Assembly: GCF_910592395.1 (NCBI RefSeq)
Contig: NC_088315.1
Span: 1,118,501 to 1,182,500 of the forward strand
Source: Lineus longissimus
Taxonomy: Eukaryota; Nemertea; Pilidiophora; Heteronemertea; Lineidae
Reading direction: 5' to 3'
DNA length: 64,000 nucleotides
The notes under the pieces: generated by a model
Told to the model about the DNA's origin: nothing
What the model saw: only the letters and a program-made list of their open reading frames with translations
Database searches by the model: none
In this document: piece by piece, positions 32,652 through 44,760 of the stretch
How positions within the stretch are numbered: the stretch's first letter is position 1
How the letters are laid out: every line of letters starts with the position of its first letter
Position numbers and translations under genes: made by a program

Positions 32652-33627
32652 GCGGTTTTTTTTGCAAATGCATGCATTATTCTGTGTCTGTGTTGGCAAC
32701 ATGTTGCACCCACATCCACGGAGCCTTCTGATCTTCGGCGACATCTATTATTAGACCAACATGTGCGCTTGCAGCCATACAAGGCCTTATTTGGACATGT
32801 GAGAAGTAGGCCATTACTAACTGGGCCAATGATGACGAAATTTATGACTCCACCAATCAGAGTGCGTGTGCACTATTAAATGATTTCGCATAGGGCAATG
32901 TCAATGATCACTGTGCTTCGTGTTAGAAGCGTCTTTATTTCATTTTTCATGCGATCCAGTGAACTCATGGAAACCTGTGACGGACCAGACTGGTTTAATC
33001 AAGCCGTGATAGCAGAGGTAATGGTTAAATATCAAATATCAAATCATTTACTCCGTAAAAATAGGTTCTACAAGAGGTTTAAATGCATTGTATTTGAGAA
33101 AGGCGACGAACGATAGGCCTTTATACCGGGCAGATACGCCCCTGCACAACCTAGGACCAGGAAAAATAATTCTTTACAATAGGTTTTCACGGTCAAAGAC
33201 GCCAGACAATGCCACTCATGCCATTGTCTGTTGTTAGTGGCCGTGAAGGTCTATTCTAAACGTGGTTTGTTTCCCTGACGTTGGTAGTAGAGGTGAAACT
33301 GACGAGGCCTAAGATGAAAATTATGAACTATAGCTGCATGAGCAGACGATATGATCTGTCTATCACCATGAAATGTGAATTGCTTGAAACCACTCACCAA
33401 CTGATATTGTTCGTTGCATCCAGGAAAGATGGCGATACTGTCGTTTAATACAGCGTGCAAAAACCATTTCGCCCCTAACGGCACTGGCCAGTCTGATCAT
33501 GCAAAATTAAAGGTATATTCTTTTGATCTAAAATAACTTCCAAAATATTATGATATTTACCAATATTTTCACCATGATATGATGATTTTTGTTTCAGGAA
33601 CCAAATGACATGATTTCAGGTCCTTTT
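32652..33627. other. Intergenic, weak exon-like scraps
   Basis: No gene supported. A short open stretch at about 32950-33018 ends at AGAG|GTAATG, and an imperfect hairpin based on GACAATG/CATTGTC lies at 33185-33250. I do not recognise a protein. Confidence 0.4.
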
Positions 33628-33796
33628 CGATTTGTTCAGGTGGGCCTCCTTTTCAATTTGTTCAGGTGGGGACCCCTTTTCAACTTGTTCAGGTTGGCCC
33701 CCATTTTAATTTGTTCCGGTAGGCCCCCTTTTCAATTTTTCAGGTGCACCCCTTTTCAATTTTTCAGGTATACCCACTTTTCAATTTTTCAGGTGA
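33628..33796. repeat. Degenerate 26-27 bp minisatellite
   Basis: About seven imperfect units of the type CCCCTTTTCAATTTGTTCAGG, separated by GTGG- or TAGG-type variants. The open frame across it is a repeat artefact. Confidence 0.8.
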
Positions 33797-34746
33797 GCGT
33801 TAACTAGTTAGCACTTGCTGGCTTCCTGAACCTTCTTATCAGGATTTGAGGTCACTGTTGACATTCTGAATATCTTGGCTCTGGTAACCACGCTGGTACT
33901 CTTCTCTTAAGCACGTTCAGTAGCCCCTTTCGTGTTATGACTTTCATCTTCATTTGGGTTGATAGCCCTCATGTCTCTCCTTGGAGGAATACTCTTGCTC
34001 AATATCCTCAGCTAACATCCATCTCTTTCAATCTCTCTATGAACCATCTTGGTTCTTCCCTATCGGTCCTATCACTGCAGTTTCCCGAGATGCTGTTCAC
34101 AGCATAGGGCTGCTGTTTGATCCAGGTTTGTGGATGCGCTTGCAACCTAGTCAGCCAAACCTCTCTTAATTCCGCCATGTGGTTACAGAACAGTTCCTAT
34201 ATCTTTTTCGAACAGTTAATTTTTTACACCCGGCGCGGCACATCTTGCATTGACGTCGAAAGGCTCATGATTGGTACTTCACCCACTCTTCACTTCCTTA
34301 TATTTTCGAACTAAAAAAACAATTGAATAACTCTCACACTATCTGAGTGCTCAGACAGGTGGTCTCCCAGTAATGACATTATTTACAGCTCGACACACAA
34401 GAAGCCTTCAACGAGCTTTAACAAATCGTAAAGGTTGTTTGCAAATATCCAATAATATAGAAATTCAAGGAAAAGGTGTTACAGCTAAAACGAATCTTCT
34501 GGGTCGGGATCTTCTTGTTTTTGACAACATAAAGGAGATAGAGTGAGGATGTCTGACAAAGCTCCATTTTTCCAGAAACGTCAAAAGGATTCACGTTTAG
34601 CGTTGTTTGATCGATATACGTCACATATAGTAAAAAAAAAGGTGGTGGTATGAATCTTTTTGGAGAAGGGAATATTTCAAGGTTTCAATGTCTACTATTG
34701 CGAGCTTGCTTTTTGTTGCAGACTAGCTTTCTACCAGGTTAAACTC
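33797..34746. other. Intergenic, possible decayed element
   Basis: On the minus strand from 34178 an ATG opens a 56-codon frame (MAELREVWLTRLQ...EPRWFIERLKEMDVS) that reads like protein but matches nothing I recognise. Otherwise AT-rich and featureless. Confidence 0.3.
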
Positions 34747-34829
34747 GCATGCAGGTGATCCGTCGTATCGTTCTCATGCAGGTGATCCGTCGTATCGCAT
34801 GCAGGTGATCCGTCGTATCGTTCTCATAC
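34747..34829. repeat. 29-bp repeat, three copies
   Basis: GCAGGTGATCCGTCGTATCG occurs three times, with a TTCTCAT spacer in two of the three units. Confidence 0.85.
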
Positions 34830-34906
34830 GCGTACGGCAACTTAAGATGTCGCTTATGCCCTGTCGCTTATCCACAAGCGCATAGACTGTGGGGCCAATT
34901 CGTACT

Positions 34907-35400
34907 TAATTGACGCACAATGGTAGATCAACGCATAATGGTAGATCAATGTATAAGACTGTTCGACGCATAATGGTAGATCAACGCATAATGGTAGATC
35001 ATTGCATAAGACTGTTCGACGCATAATGGTAGATCAACGCATAATGGTAGATCAACGCATAATGGTAGATCAACGCATAATGGTAGATCAACGCATAATG
35101 GTAGATCAACGCATAATGGTAGATCAACGCATAATGGTAGATCAACGCATAATGGTAGATCAACGCATAATGGTAGATCAACGCATAATGGTAGATCAAC
35201 GCATAATGGTAGATCAACGCATAATGGTAGATCAACGCATAATGGTAGATCAACGCATAATGGTAGATCAACGCATAATGGTAGATCAACGCATAATGGT
35301 AGATCAATGCATAAGACTGTTCGACGCATAATGGTAGATCAACGCATAACGCTGTGAGGTCGAATCGTGCTAGACGTAGAATGGTAGATCAACGCATAAC
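34907..35400. repeat. 18-bp minisatellite
   Basis: CGCATAATGGTAGATCAA repeated. A run of about sixteen perfect or near-perfect copies spans 35018-35309, flanked by copies broken up by a GCATAAGACTGTTCGA insert, a higher-order unit. Since 18 is a multiple of three and no stop codon falls in several frames, long repetitive open frames appear on both strands (DQRIMV on plus; ALIYHY and CVDLPL on minus). Confidence 0.95.
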
Positions 35401-36658
35401 ACTATGAGCCCTTATCGTGCTTCAGGTATTAACAAATGACATGGACACAGAATGCAAGTCTTTCTAAAAAAATGATAAATCTATGACGAAAAACGTCTAT
35501 ATTCTTATACGTTTACAAATCGTGCCTGTATGTGGCTCGCAGCTTGTATACCCTTGTTTCACCAGACTGTCATTCGAGTAGTTTTCGTCTTTTCGACGGT
35601 GTGGCGCCTGAAAACGACGCAGGCGTTCTGTAAATGTTGCCAGAGCGTTTGTAGTTCAGTTAGCCCTACATGTAGTCCTCTTTGCGACAGCTTGCTTCAT
35701 GGTGGCATGGCCACCTATAACATGTATACGTTATAATACCTAACCACTCAGAAGTGTCTCAAGCACTACTCACAGTTTCTCTCAAATAGTCCACAAGTTA
35801 ATATGATAATTCACATCGAGTAAAAAGGCATCTGTAACCGAAATAAATAGGCGTGATATAAGTACCCCTAGTTTGGGCACTTGGAAATTTCCTGTTTGAC
35901 TATCTAAGTTGTTGGTTGTTTTCACATTGACAAGCATGACATAGCTCAATTGTCCAAAAAGGCTGTGGGAAAATACACATCGTTTTCAAGGTTTTTTCTT
36001 GCATGTTCACTCTTTTGCTTTGTTACTTTTAAACGCCGTCAGTGGCTTATTAATAGTTTGTCATTGCCTTTCTGCGTAAAAATTAACTTTTGGAGTGATT
36101 CAGAAAAAGGTGCCAGGGATGTTGCAGTGGCATGAATGTCGTGGCAGGCCAAACCAGGCATGTCACGCCAGTCACGGTTAAAAGGTTTGAACAAGTTTTC
36201 TGTCCGCGTAAACAAAACGACCACCTCGATAATATCAGACTGAGCTTGAGTGCACCGTTTTTTCTGCACCAAATCCCTCATTGAAAAATATGATCTTAGC
36301 GCTATTACACACTTATTATAAGTATATGAATACACAATCGTACATGTACACTCGGGATCGCAAAAACACTTTATCTTCTACTGCTTTAGACTAACAATTT
36401 ACATTCCGACAGTCTAATCTGAATGTCTTTTCCCGGCGGCAGGAGGAAAACATCCTCTGTCTGTCTTGGTCAGATTATCTCAAGTGTTGGCGAAACAAAC
36501 GAGAGCTATGTTTCTGAACAGCGCGCCTAGCTATCTCGTAAATGTGCGTGTTTCGTTCTCTTTAAGATGATTGTGTACCCCACACCTAGTTTAGATCGGT
36601 TTCTGTTAAAGTCGCCCAATCTGCAGTAATGATACTACAAAGACTACTTTTTTAGTTA
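35401..36658. other. Intergenic, nothing recognised
   Basis: AT-rich, with short random frames only. Confidence 0.4.
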
Positions 36659-37262
36659 CAGCTGACATGCATGCATAAAAACCCTGACGGCCAAGTTAGA
36701 AAACACTATCGCCGTCGGCCATGTTTTGAACGACCGGTCAGCCATTATTTCAAGCGCCCTCGGATATGATAGACGATCAGCAGGCCGCAGTGGCGCTACC
36801 GTATTCACCAACAGAACACTCCATGGATGTGGAGCACAGATATGAGCTTTAGATCCGACCTCACACTACCAATGTTCGAAATCGAATGCCACCTCATCAA
36901 ACAGTTCCTCAATATACGCATGGTTTTGATACTAGCAAAGCAGGAAATTGTTTTGCATCTTTAAAACTCGAAAAATAGCCGCGTGCTCTTATGATCATCA
37001 CAGGGTGTCATGTTCATCTCCTGATGATATATCTTATGAATTCACTTTGCCAATATTATAAAAGGGCAAATTTTAAAGGCCACTTTGAAACTGAAAAGGT
37101 ACAGATGGCACAAGAGACGCCATTCTGTCAAGCGTGTGAAATTAAGAACTGAAAAATATGTCCATCACCTACATCGGTTTCATGGCATCGTGGGTAAGAC
37201 GGTAAGGACCAAGTGTCGAAAGTTCCGAGTTCGAAACCGCTAGAGGAATATTTTTAATTTTT
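36659..37262 (+). repeat. tRNA-like composite repeat, copy 2
   Basis: Partner of 20019-20592, same orientation. It has the A box TGGCATCGTGGG at 37183-37194 and B-box-like GTTCGAAACC at 37229-37238, followed by a T-rich tract. It carries a small insertion at about 36680-36760 relative to copy 1. Confidence 0.75.
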
Positions 37263-40200
37263 CACAGGAGAGCGTCTCTGTGACCTGTCTCGTCAATGAA
37301 CTTGTAAGAAAAGAACAGTCTTTCCTCAAATCTGTTTGATACTGTCTATTAACTTACCTTTTACAGGCCAGTTTAATGTTCATAGGCCTTTCACCAAGTG
37401 CTATCGAATTAAGCGGGGAGAAGAGCCTTGGGCGGGACGGCCAAACGTAATCCTAATGTATTCATAGGCCTCTTTGCCGGTGCGAGAAGCCGCTCGGTGA
37501 CGACATGTTGTGGTCTCGTCCTTCACCGGGCTTCCCCTCTATGAGGCCAGTTAATAGAAAATACATTTTTACCGATGAGTATGTACGTTGAATGACATGA
37601 AACTCTGATTGACAAAATGTCAAAATCAAGTGCTTGAATTTGCACGGATTGTAGTATCAATGACACGTTAATGGCCCTTACAACATTCTACCCCCACTTA
37701 AGCTGAAAATGCTACCTCCTAAAGGTATTAGGCGTAATAGAACCAAAATCTGTCATCTAGCAGATCCCATGCACAATGAGATCAAAGGCTGACCAATGAT
37801 CTCCAAAACTATTTTACTATCGCCGCAATCCGTTGTCAAAACTCCATTTTATTCTGACTAAAATTATTTCTGGCTTTATATTGCGTCCCTTTGTCGGTTT
37901 CCACTACAAGCAGTGTCATTTGCGAAGGAAAGAAAAACAGCCCCAAGTTACAGGCCCTTTACTTCGATTCATTCGCTGGTCCGCCAGCGGCAGAGATTGT
38001 CACCGTATTGTCTCCCATACATGCCCAGGTGACGCATAGTCTCCTTTTTACTTTGACAACTCGAATCCAGGATATCCGTTTCTCATGAAGCTGCAGAAGC
38101 TGCTGACCGAAAAAATTCCGCGAGTTTACCCGAGGGGTAGATTTCACCAAAAACAACAAAAAAGTGTTAAGTGGTGAGCGAATCTCTTCAATGACGCGCC
38201 GCGCAACATTTCGGGGAGGGGTATTTATAAATAAAGCAAAGCATGGCTACGACTTGGTGAATGTTGTTTTAACCTGCTGGCATTGAAATCGCATTCGATT
38301 CCGTCCCATTTGCCACACTCATTAAGGGAACACTTCCGCGGTCTTCTTCCCTAATCGGTTGTTTTTCCAAAGTCCTAGCCTTTATCCACAAATACCAATA
38401 CACCAAAACGGCCATTAAGTCCTCTAGTATTTAACCAGTTAATTAATATCGTTTTATGATGCCATGCCTCTTTGTAGAGGAACAACCCGAAGCGCTTATT
38501 TTGTGGATCAAGACGAAATGAAAGCTAACTGACGAACAACAAGGCGAGATTCCTCCCTAAATGGAATTATGCCATAGTTGGATGAGGAATGACAAAACTG
38601 GGTAATCTACCAGAACGTAACAAGGAAGGGGAGCGCTGAGGTAGCTTCTGGCTCGTGGTTGTTGACCGGAGCTCGCGTAAGGATACGTAACGCTGAAGCT
38701 TGTCTGTCGCGATGGGGCTTCGTCTTGGGCAACCTTGGACAAGACCCGCGCTCTTCGGTGTTACGATGGGCCAATTGCTTCAGGATGAATTAGGAAGGAT
38801 TTTCGTGACGCAACCGAGAAGTAAATAACCTGTCCGGACACACCTTTCCAGAAATTGGGCGCTGAGTGTCCGAAATAGTGATGTCATAACTATAGGCCTA
38901 TAGGAAACTATAGGCCTTATGGTGGAGGGACAAAGGAGATAGTCATGGTTGACCAACACACTTGAATGCCTTTGATGACGGACAAGGGGGAAAAAGTTAG
39001 TTCCAATGCAAGCCACCAATTTCGGGAAGCATGTATACGAGGTGATTTTTAAGTGTTGCCTTAATCGATTCCAAGTCTTGGTCAGTGTCATCGATCCGCT
39101 CAGTTATCTAAGTGTATTGACCATATTGCCATTATTGGTACACAGATTATGGTAATGACCACACAGAGATCTCATGTGACTGTCAATCCAAAGAAGACAC
39201 CTTATTACTGCAATGCACATGCGCGTTGCTCTACAAACACTTTCGGAGGCGAATGAGATCGATTTGTGAAAGTGCCATTTAATTACCTTCAATGAAGAAC
39301 CAATTCGTTCATTTATAGTAGTATTATTAATCATTTTAGTGTTTTTGGAATATCAAGAGGCTTTAGTTGGAGCCGAAGGCCTGCTTTTTCATAATTCATT
39401 ATTTATTTCAAGATAGGACGAGCTGTTGCACCTCGTTAAACGCATTCGAATCAATAAGTTCGGTTAAGGTTAGCAGAATCACTGCGATGGAACAATGGAA
39501 TAAATGATGTTTGTTTGTTGAGCAACCCCTCATGTTGGGGTACTAGACCAAAGTAATGGACAAACTCAAAGCCCCTTCGTCATCAGGCAACTGACCTCGA
39601 TCGATCGGGCATTGCCAACAATAAACCTTTGAACAAATTTCGATAACATTTTCCCATAAAAAACGCTTAAACTATTAATTAAAACTACCCATTTGCCCGT
39701 GGACATACTGCTAATGAATTGATGGAAAGTTCATAACCAGCCTTTGGTCATAAAAAATCATTGACACCGTCATCTGCCAAGACAATGCAGGTAATTAGCT
39801 TTAAGGGATATCAACTGTAAAACTCACTGAGTTTATTGGGTGAACACTTAAACATTTATTCAGAGCTGCTTATGTGATATCAATGTGCCCGAGGCACATA
39901 TAAACCAATTAGTACGTAGTTGTTTATCTGATAACAAACTGAACTTTGTTCTTGTAAGCAAAATGCAAATAATTGTACGAAAATTAGGCGATTTTTTAAT
40001 GGCAATTTTTTCAAGAGAGGAGAGTTTAGGATATATCTTGTTTTAAGGCATAATGATGCCGTTAAATAATACACAAGGGGCAGCCTACAAATTAAAGGTG
40101 ATAATTCAAAGCTGAACGGCTAACATTACTGAGCAAATGATACAGGCAGGGACGGTTGTAGAAACTTTTTCCCACTAACCCTGGTATTAGCTAATGCCAG

Positions 40201-42204
40201 GCTCTCATGCTCCTTGTCAAATCAATACCTGGATTTAACCAATTCAAAAGAGGACGTGACAAATGTCATTCGCCATGATGTGACTGGCATAGGAATAAAA
40301 TTATGCTCGTTAAAAACCCAGCGTTACGACTTGACACCACGTTTAGTAAAGAAGTGATTTTTGTGCAACTGGGCTCAGGAAAGTAAACGTGGCCGTTGAA
40401 AGTCAGTCAACCAACATCACCAACTCAAACATGGCATGTTGTCACCGAGACCGGGGACAAGTACAAGCTTAAACAGCCTTGAAAACCTTGCCGTGAACAA
40501 GATCTCCTTCAATATTTGCAAGTTGGCGAGTAATCAGGCAAACACGTGTTGCCTTTCAAAATATCATGGAACTCCGAGTCCGTAAAAAATTGTAATGAAA
40601 TCCTCCTACAACCTGCCCCCGTCCCCCTCAGGACCATGGCATTAGAATGCAAAATTGAATTAGCCTATGACCATGGGGGTATAACTTGGGATATACTCCA
40701 TGAAAAGTCCCTCAAGTTTGAATACTAATGGTCTACATTAGGACCGTAGGCAAACAAACCTGTTTTTTTTCTTGGGAATCTTTGAAAGGTCCTACGGGCA
40801 GAAGTCCGTTCGAAAAAGACTGCCCTTTGATAAGATACGCTTGTCCATTGATAGAGAATGAAGCGAACATTTCGACTTGATAATTTTTGTAAAGGAGTTT
40901 GGCCTTTGGTAAGAGATGTCGCATGGCATAAGTTATCATGACCTTAGCACCTGGTTCAAAAAGAAGAGAAACAACAGGTTGCGTCTTTGTCCTAGGTTGT
41001 GCTATGAAGATTTCCAAGCCTGACATCTTTGAAACTTGGAAAGTCCGTTGGAAAATACCTCTACACTATCATGACTAAGATCATAAACTAATCTCCAAGG
41101 GAACTAAATGTTCTTCCGCCGGGAAAGGACAACATAAGGTCACCTCTGGTGCCTACTTCCTTGTCCAGCCCGTCTCTAATAATTCCATCAATCTTTAAAG
41201 ATTGGCGCCTTTCTTCGCTTTCCCACGATATCCGTATTTATTAACGATTACTCTCTCTTTACATTTAATATAATCTCAACCTCAGGCGGATCGGCAACCG
41301 CTAAACTAATTGTATATTAAACACTTCTATATAAATGACATATGAATACATTGCAAATTGTCACAACTCGAAAAACGATCAAATTTCACAGGTTGAAAAA
41401 TCACGAATATCACAAAAAGAAACGGGCACCTTTTGTGCCTTGCTATACAAATAGAAATACAGTGTGTCATATTTTATATTTGCTTTTAAACATCCCCTTT
41501 TTGACCTGTTCCAAGGAAGACAGCTGGTTTGTGACCAAGTAGAGGCCGGGATCTATCTCTTCCAAGGCCCAGGGCTCTTCGCGGTGGATTTGCTATTTTC
41601 ATAGCAAACAGACCGATAGGCGAGAAAATACATTTCAACAAATCGGAACATGGGAACCAAAAGTGCCACTGTATCTAGAGCCGCGATGGCCACAAGCCTG
41701 TTTGCACTGGCGTTAAATTTACTGTATTATTGTATTGTTGGCGTAACAGAATGATGGGAAACGATCTCCTTTTTGTTCATATAACATCGTAATATAGAAC
41801 ACTGGCCAAGGGGGCTGGGTCTCTACCAACAAACTTGGAGCGGGTACCATCATTTTACAGGAAAAAGCAACATAAATACTAGCACTTACCTCCGGCAATG
41901 GTTTTTATTAATGGCTATTAAATTTGAGGTGTCGAGTTTGATTTCTGCAGGTTACAGCTTAAACCTGTGGGAGCATCTGATGTCCAATTATTTCACACAA
42001 CAATACTAAGTTTACCTAAATAGACATCCATAGGCGGCATCATTTAAGTAAAACAGGAAAACGTTAAAAGGCCAGTAATCGAGGGTGGGGAGGGGGATGG
42101 TCATTATTTCAGATGCCACTTCTTCCATCTCTTTTTCTCGATGAGATTCTGATTCCCAGAAAGATATGAACCTGTCATGTCAGCCCCTAATCGATTAGCC
42201 TTAC
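37263..42204. other. Gene-poor stretch
   Basis: Frames of 60-103 codons occur on both strands (for example 39091-38780 and 41026-40733, minus) but none has a domain, plausible splice pair or recognised motif. 37380-37560 has a GC-richer patch. If the region regulates the Dbx gene, conserved noncoding elements would be expected, but none can be proved from one sequence. Confidence 0.4.
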
Positions 42205-42422
42205 CTCGCCCCTCGTCTGACTGCATCCGCCCATCGGTCCCTATCCAGGCTTGATCCAGCTGTTACCGCGTCCATCACAGCATGTGATAAATAACCCTTT
42301 AGATGACGATCCCATTGTGGCGTGTGGAACAAATCATTACCATTATAGAGAAACACGTCTTTCTCATCGGCACCCGAGAAGGCTTGATCATCCAAACATG
42401 AATGTAGTCGATAGTCAGACAT
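42205..42422 (-). CDS. Candidate first coding exon, unknown protein
   Basis: On the minus strand an ATG at 42422 opens 72 codons (SDYRLHSCLDDQAFSGADEK, then LFHTPQWDRHLKGYLSHAVM, then DRDRWADAVRRGA) that end at a strong donor, GAG|GTAAGG, at 42205/42204. Composition is polar and protein-like. No partner exon or family is recognised, so it may be chance. Confidence 0.3.
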
Positions 42423-44569
42423 GAAATTGTTGAATTTTGATGAAGTCTCTAAGTGCCAGCTTGTCTTGGCGTGTTATTACTCATTTCGTAGGCTGGCTGC
42501 AATTAGAGTTAGAAATATTGATATGTTCTATATGCTTGTCTCACGCCCATCCAACCAAGTTAACGTTATGGGTTTACGTGAGATCAAAGTGATATGCAGT
42601 ATTCTGAAGGAGGGCCTCTGGGTCTTGAATGAAGGGATGATCCGTCTGAATCATTATTCCAAACTATATATTTGTAACACCCCCAGTCCCAATTGATATT
42701 ATAGCCTCATTTGGCTACACTGATTGATGCAAATAACGGTATTACTAATCTAACCATCATTCAGTTAGAAGTATAAGCTACGAGAATGGAGTTATAACAT
42801 CGATGCCGAATGGAAAAATGTTTGTATGGATTCCATCCACTGGCAGTTACACAAAATGCAAGACAACTACGAGAGGCTTTTCTATGCAGTATTCTTGAAA
42901 TACCTCTTTTTCTGTTGAAATATTGAAAATTCGATTTTGCAGTATTGGATATTGGGAAGTAAGTAAATTCATTGTTCAGTTCTATTTTGTTTTTATTTGA
43001 ATTTACTAGTAATCTAGCCTACGCTTAATATGTCTTAATCAAGTGCTCAATACACAAAGTTGATTAAACTCAATGATCTTTTTGAAAAAAGACTATGATG
43101 CTATCAAAAAATACCCCTACAAGGAAGAGGAAGGAAGTAGGTCACAGGCATGAAGGCGGAGGGAAAGAGCTCTATTGAGGGACAGGTCGGCATGTAGTCT
43201 CTATAAGGGCAGCCTCATGGGCCAGACAAGAGCTCTTCAACAGTTAATTGATTTATAGCGCATAAAAGTATAGATTGGATTCTGCATTCTTCATGTATCT
43301 TGATATAACTTGTAACGAATTGTATACTTGAACTTACGATGATATTACAGCAAGACACGCTTTCACTGCCCTCCTTGAATCATTCATGTATACTGACTCA
43401 TCGAGCTAGATCAGCCTGATGATAATCGGGTAGTGCCCTTTCAGGAGCAAAAGAGAAAAAAATTAATGCATTTTCCCAATGATGTGAAGAATGCAAGTCT
43501 TTATGATTTAGTAATACATGTACAAAGAGTATCTGGTGTTATGATTTAGAAAATAAAACTGCATAGAAAGTCGAATTGGTTTCTCTTGAATATTCTTTCT
43601 TCAAGGTTATATTTAGATAGTTTTGTGGAGTTTGGCAAATGGAGCATTATTGATGATGATAAAACCCTGATTCTGACGGTGATGATGATTTAGCTGCTTT
43701 TTGTTGAAGTTATATGTTCATGTTTACACTAATATACTAGGGTTCAACGAATGCAAGATTACACCATTACTTTGTTGATACGTGAAAAGAAACAGGGACC
43801 AATTTAAGCAGTTTATATCTTTCATTTGCAAGATTTCTTCCCATAGACCGCAAAAAGAAGCAAACAGACCGGATTAACCACATTGAATTAGTATGAATTC
43901 ACTGTCAGATTTACTCTGGAACCATTACATAGAACTATACTTCATCCCCTTTAACACCAGATCATATCCCAGTCTCTTTCATTGAATCCTGTTACATCAT
44001 ACATTAATAATAGATGTCATTTCTATTAGAAAAGATACATATCTCTATACTACCAGCACCCGAGGGGAAGCTCCAAATAACAGCCTCAGGCACGGAAGAT
44101 AACGCTAACAAATAATACCAATTTCTGCAATAAAGCATCGATGGATGTACGTTGTTCGGTTGACGAGAAAATGATACAAAAGATTAGAATGACGCGAAAA
44201 AGTTACGAATATCGAGTAAAAAGTTATAAATGGCGCGTAAAAAGTTACGAAATATGAATACTAATCATGTCTGTCACACAATGGTTAAGCTGTGGCCACA
44301 ATTGGTTACATTGATACCATTATCGTAGGCCCTCCGGTCATGACTCGTATATGGGAGATATCAGCAGGAAGATAAACGTAAACAAATTAAAAACACTCCA
44401 CATGAATGTATAGGTTCATTAGCTTGGATTTTCATTTAGATTTTTACTAACCTCTTACCTCGTACTATTCTGGTCCAAAATCTCAGTGAAGAAAATTGGC
44501 TTGAAACATTTTGTGTTTTTTTATGAATGCCAATGTTTAGTTAAAAATAATATCAACGGGACTTCGCAA
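42423..44569. other. Gene-poor AT-rich sequence
   Basis: No gene supported. Three degenerate 25-bp units of the type CGCGTAAAAAGTTACGAA lie at about 44188-44252. Confidence 0.4.
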
Positions 44570-44760
44570 ATGTTTGACCACGTCGCTGGTGGAGGAATCC
44601 GGGCTAGGTTAATAGAAACGGCGTCGAGATGCAGGCAAGGTGCTGCAGAATGTCGCCCAGGGGGGCAGTCTCAGTTGGATCCACCTGTTACACTAAGGAA
44701 CAGATCACAGCGCATGCGCAGCTAACTGTTTAACATGGCTGCTGCCTGGAGGGAGCAGGA
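44570..44760 (+). promoter_or_regulatory. Promoter-like GC-rich patch with NRF1-type site
   Basis: A GC-rich island in AT-rich surroundings. It contains GCGCATGCGCAGC at about 44710-44722, matching the NRF1 palindrome, and then AACATGGCTGCTGCC, similar to a YY1-type start-site motif. A 20-codon frame begins at that ATG. A second NRF1-type palindrome, GCGCATGCGCACC, lies at about 45404-45416. Such pairs mark housekeeping-type promoters; no downstream gene is visible. Confidence 0.3.

Noticed and set aside
34946-35331. Frames of 102-127 codons on both strands
   Set aside because: Direct result of an 18-bp repeat without stop codons in those frames.
40733-41026. Minus-strand 97-codon frame
   Set aside because: No motif, no splice partners, and lies in AT-rich gene-poor sequence where frames of this size occur by chance.
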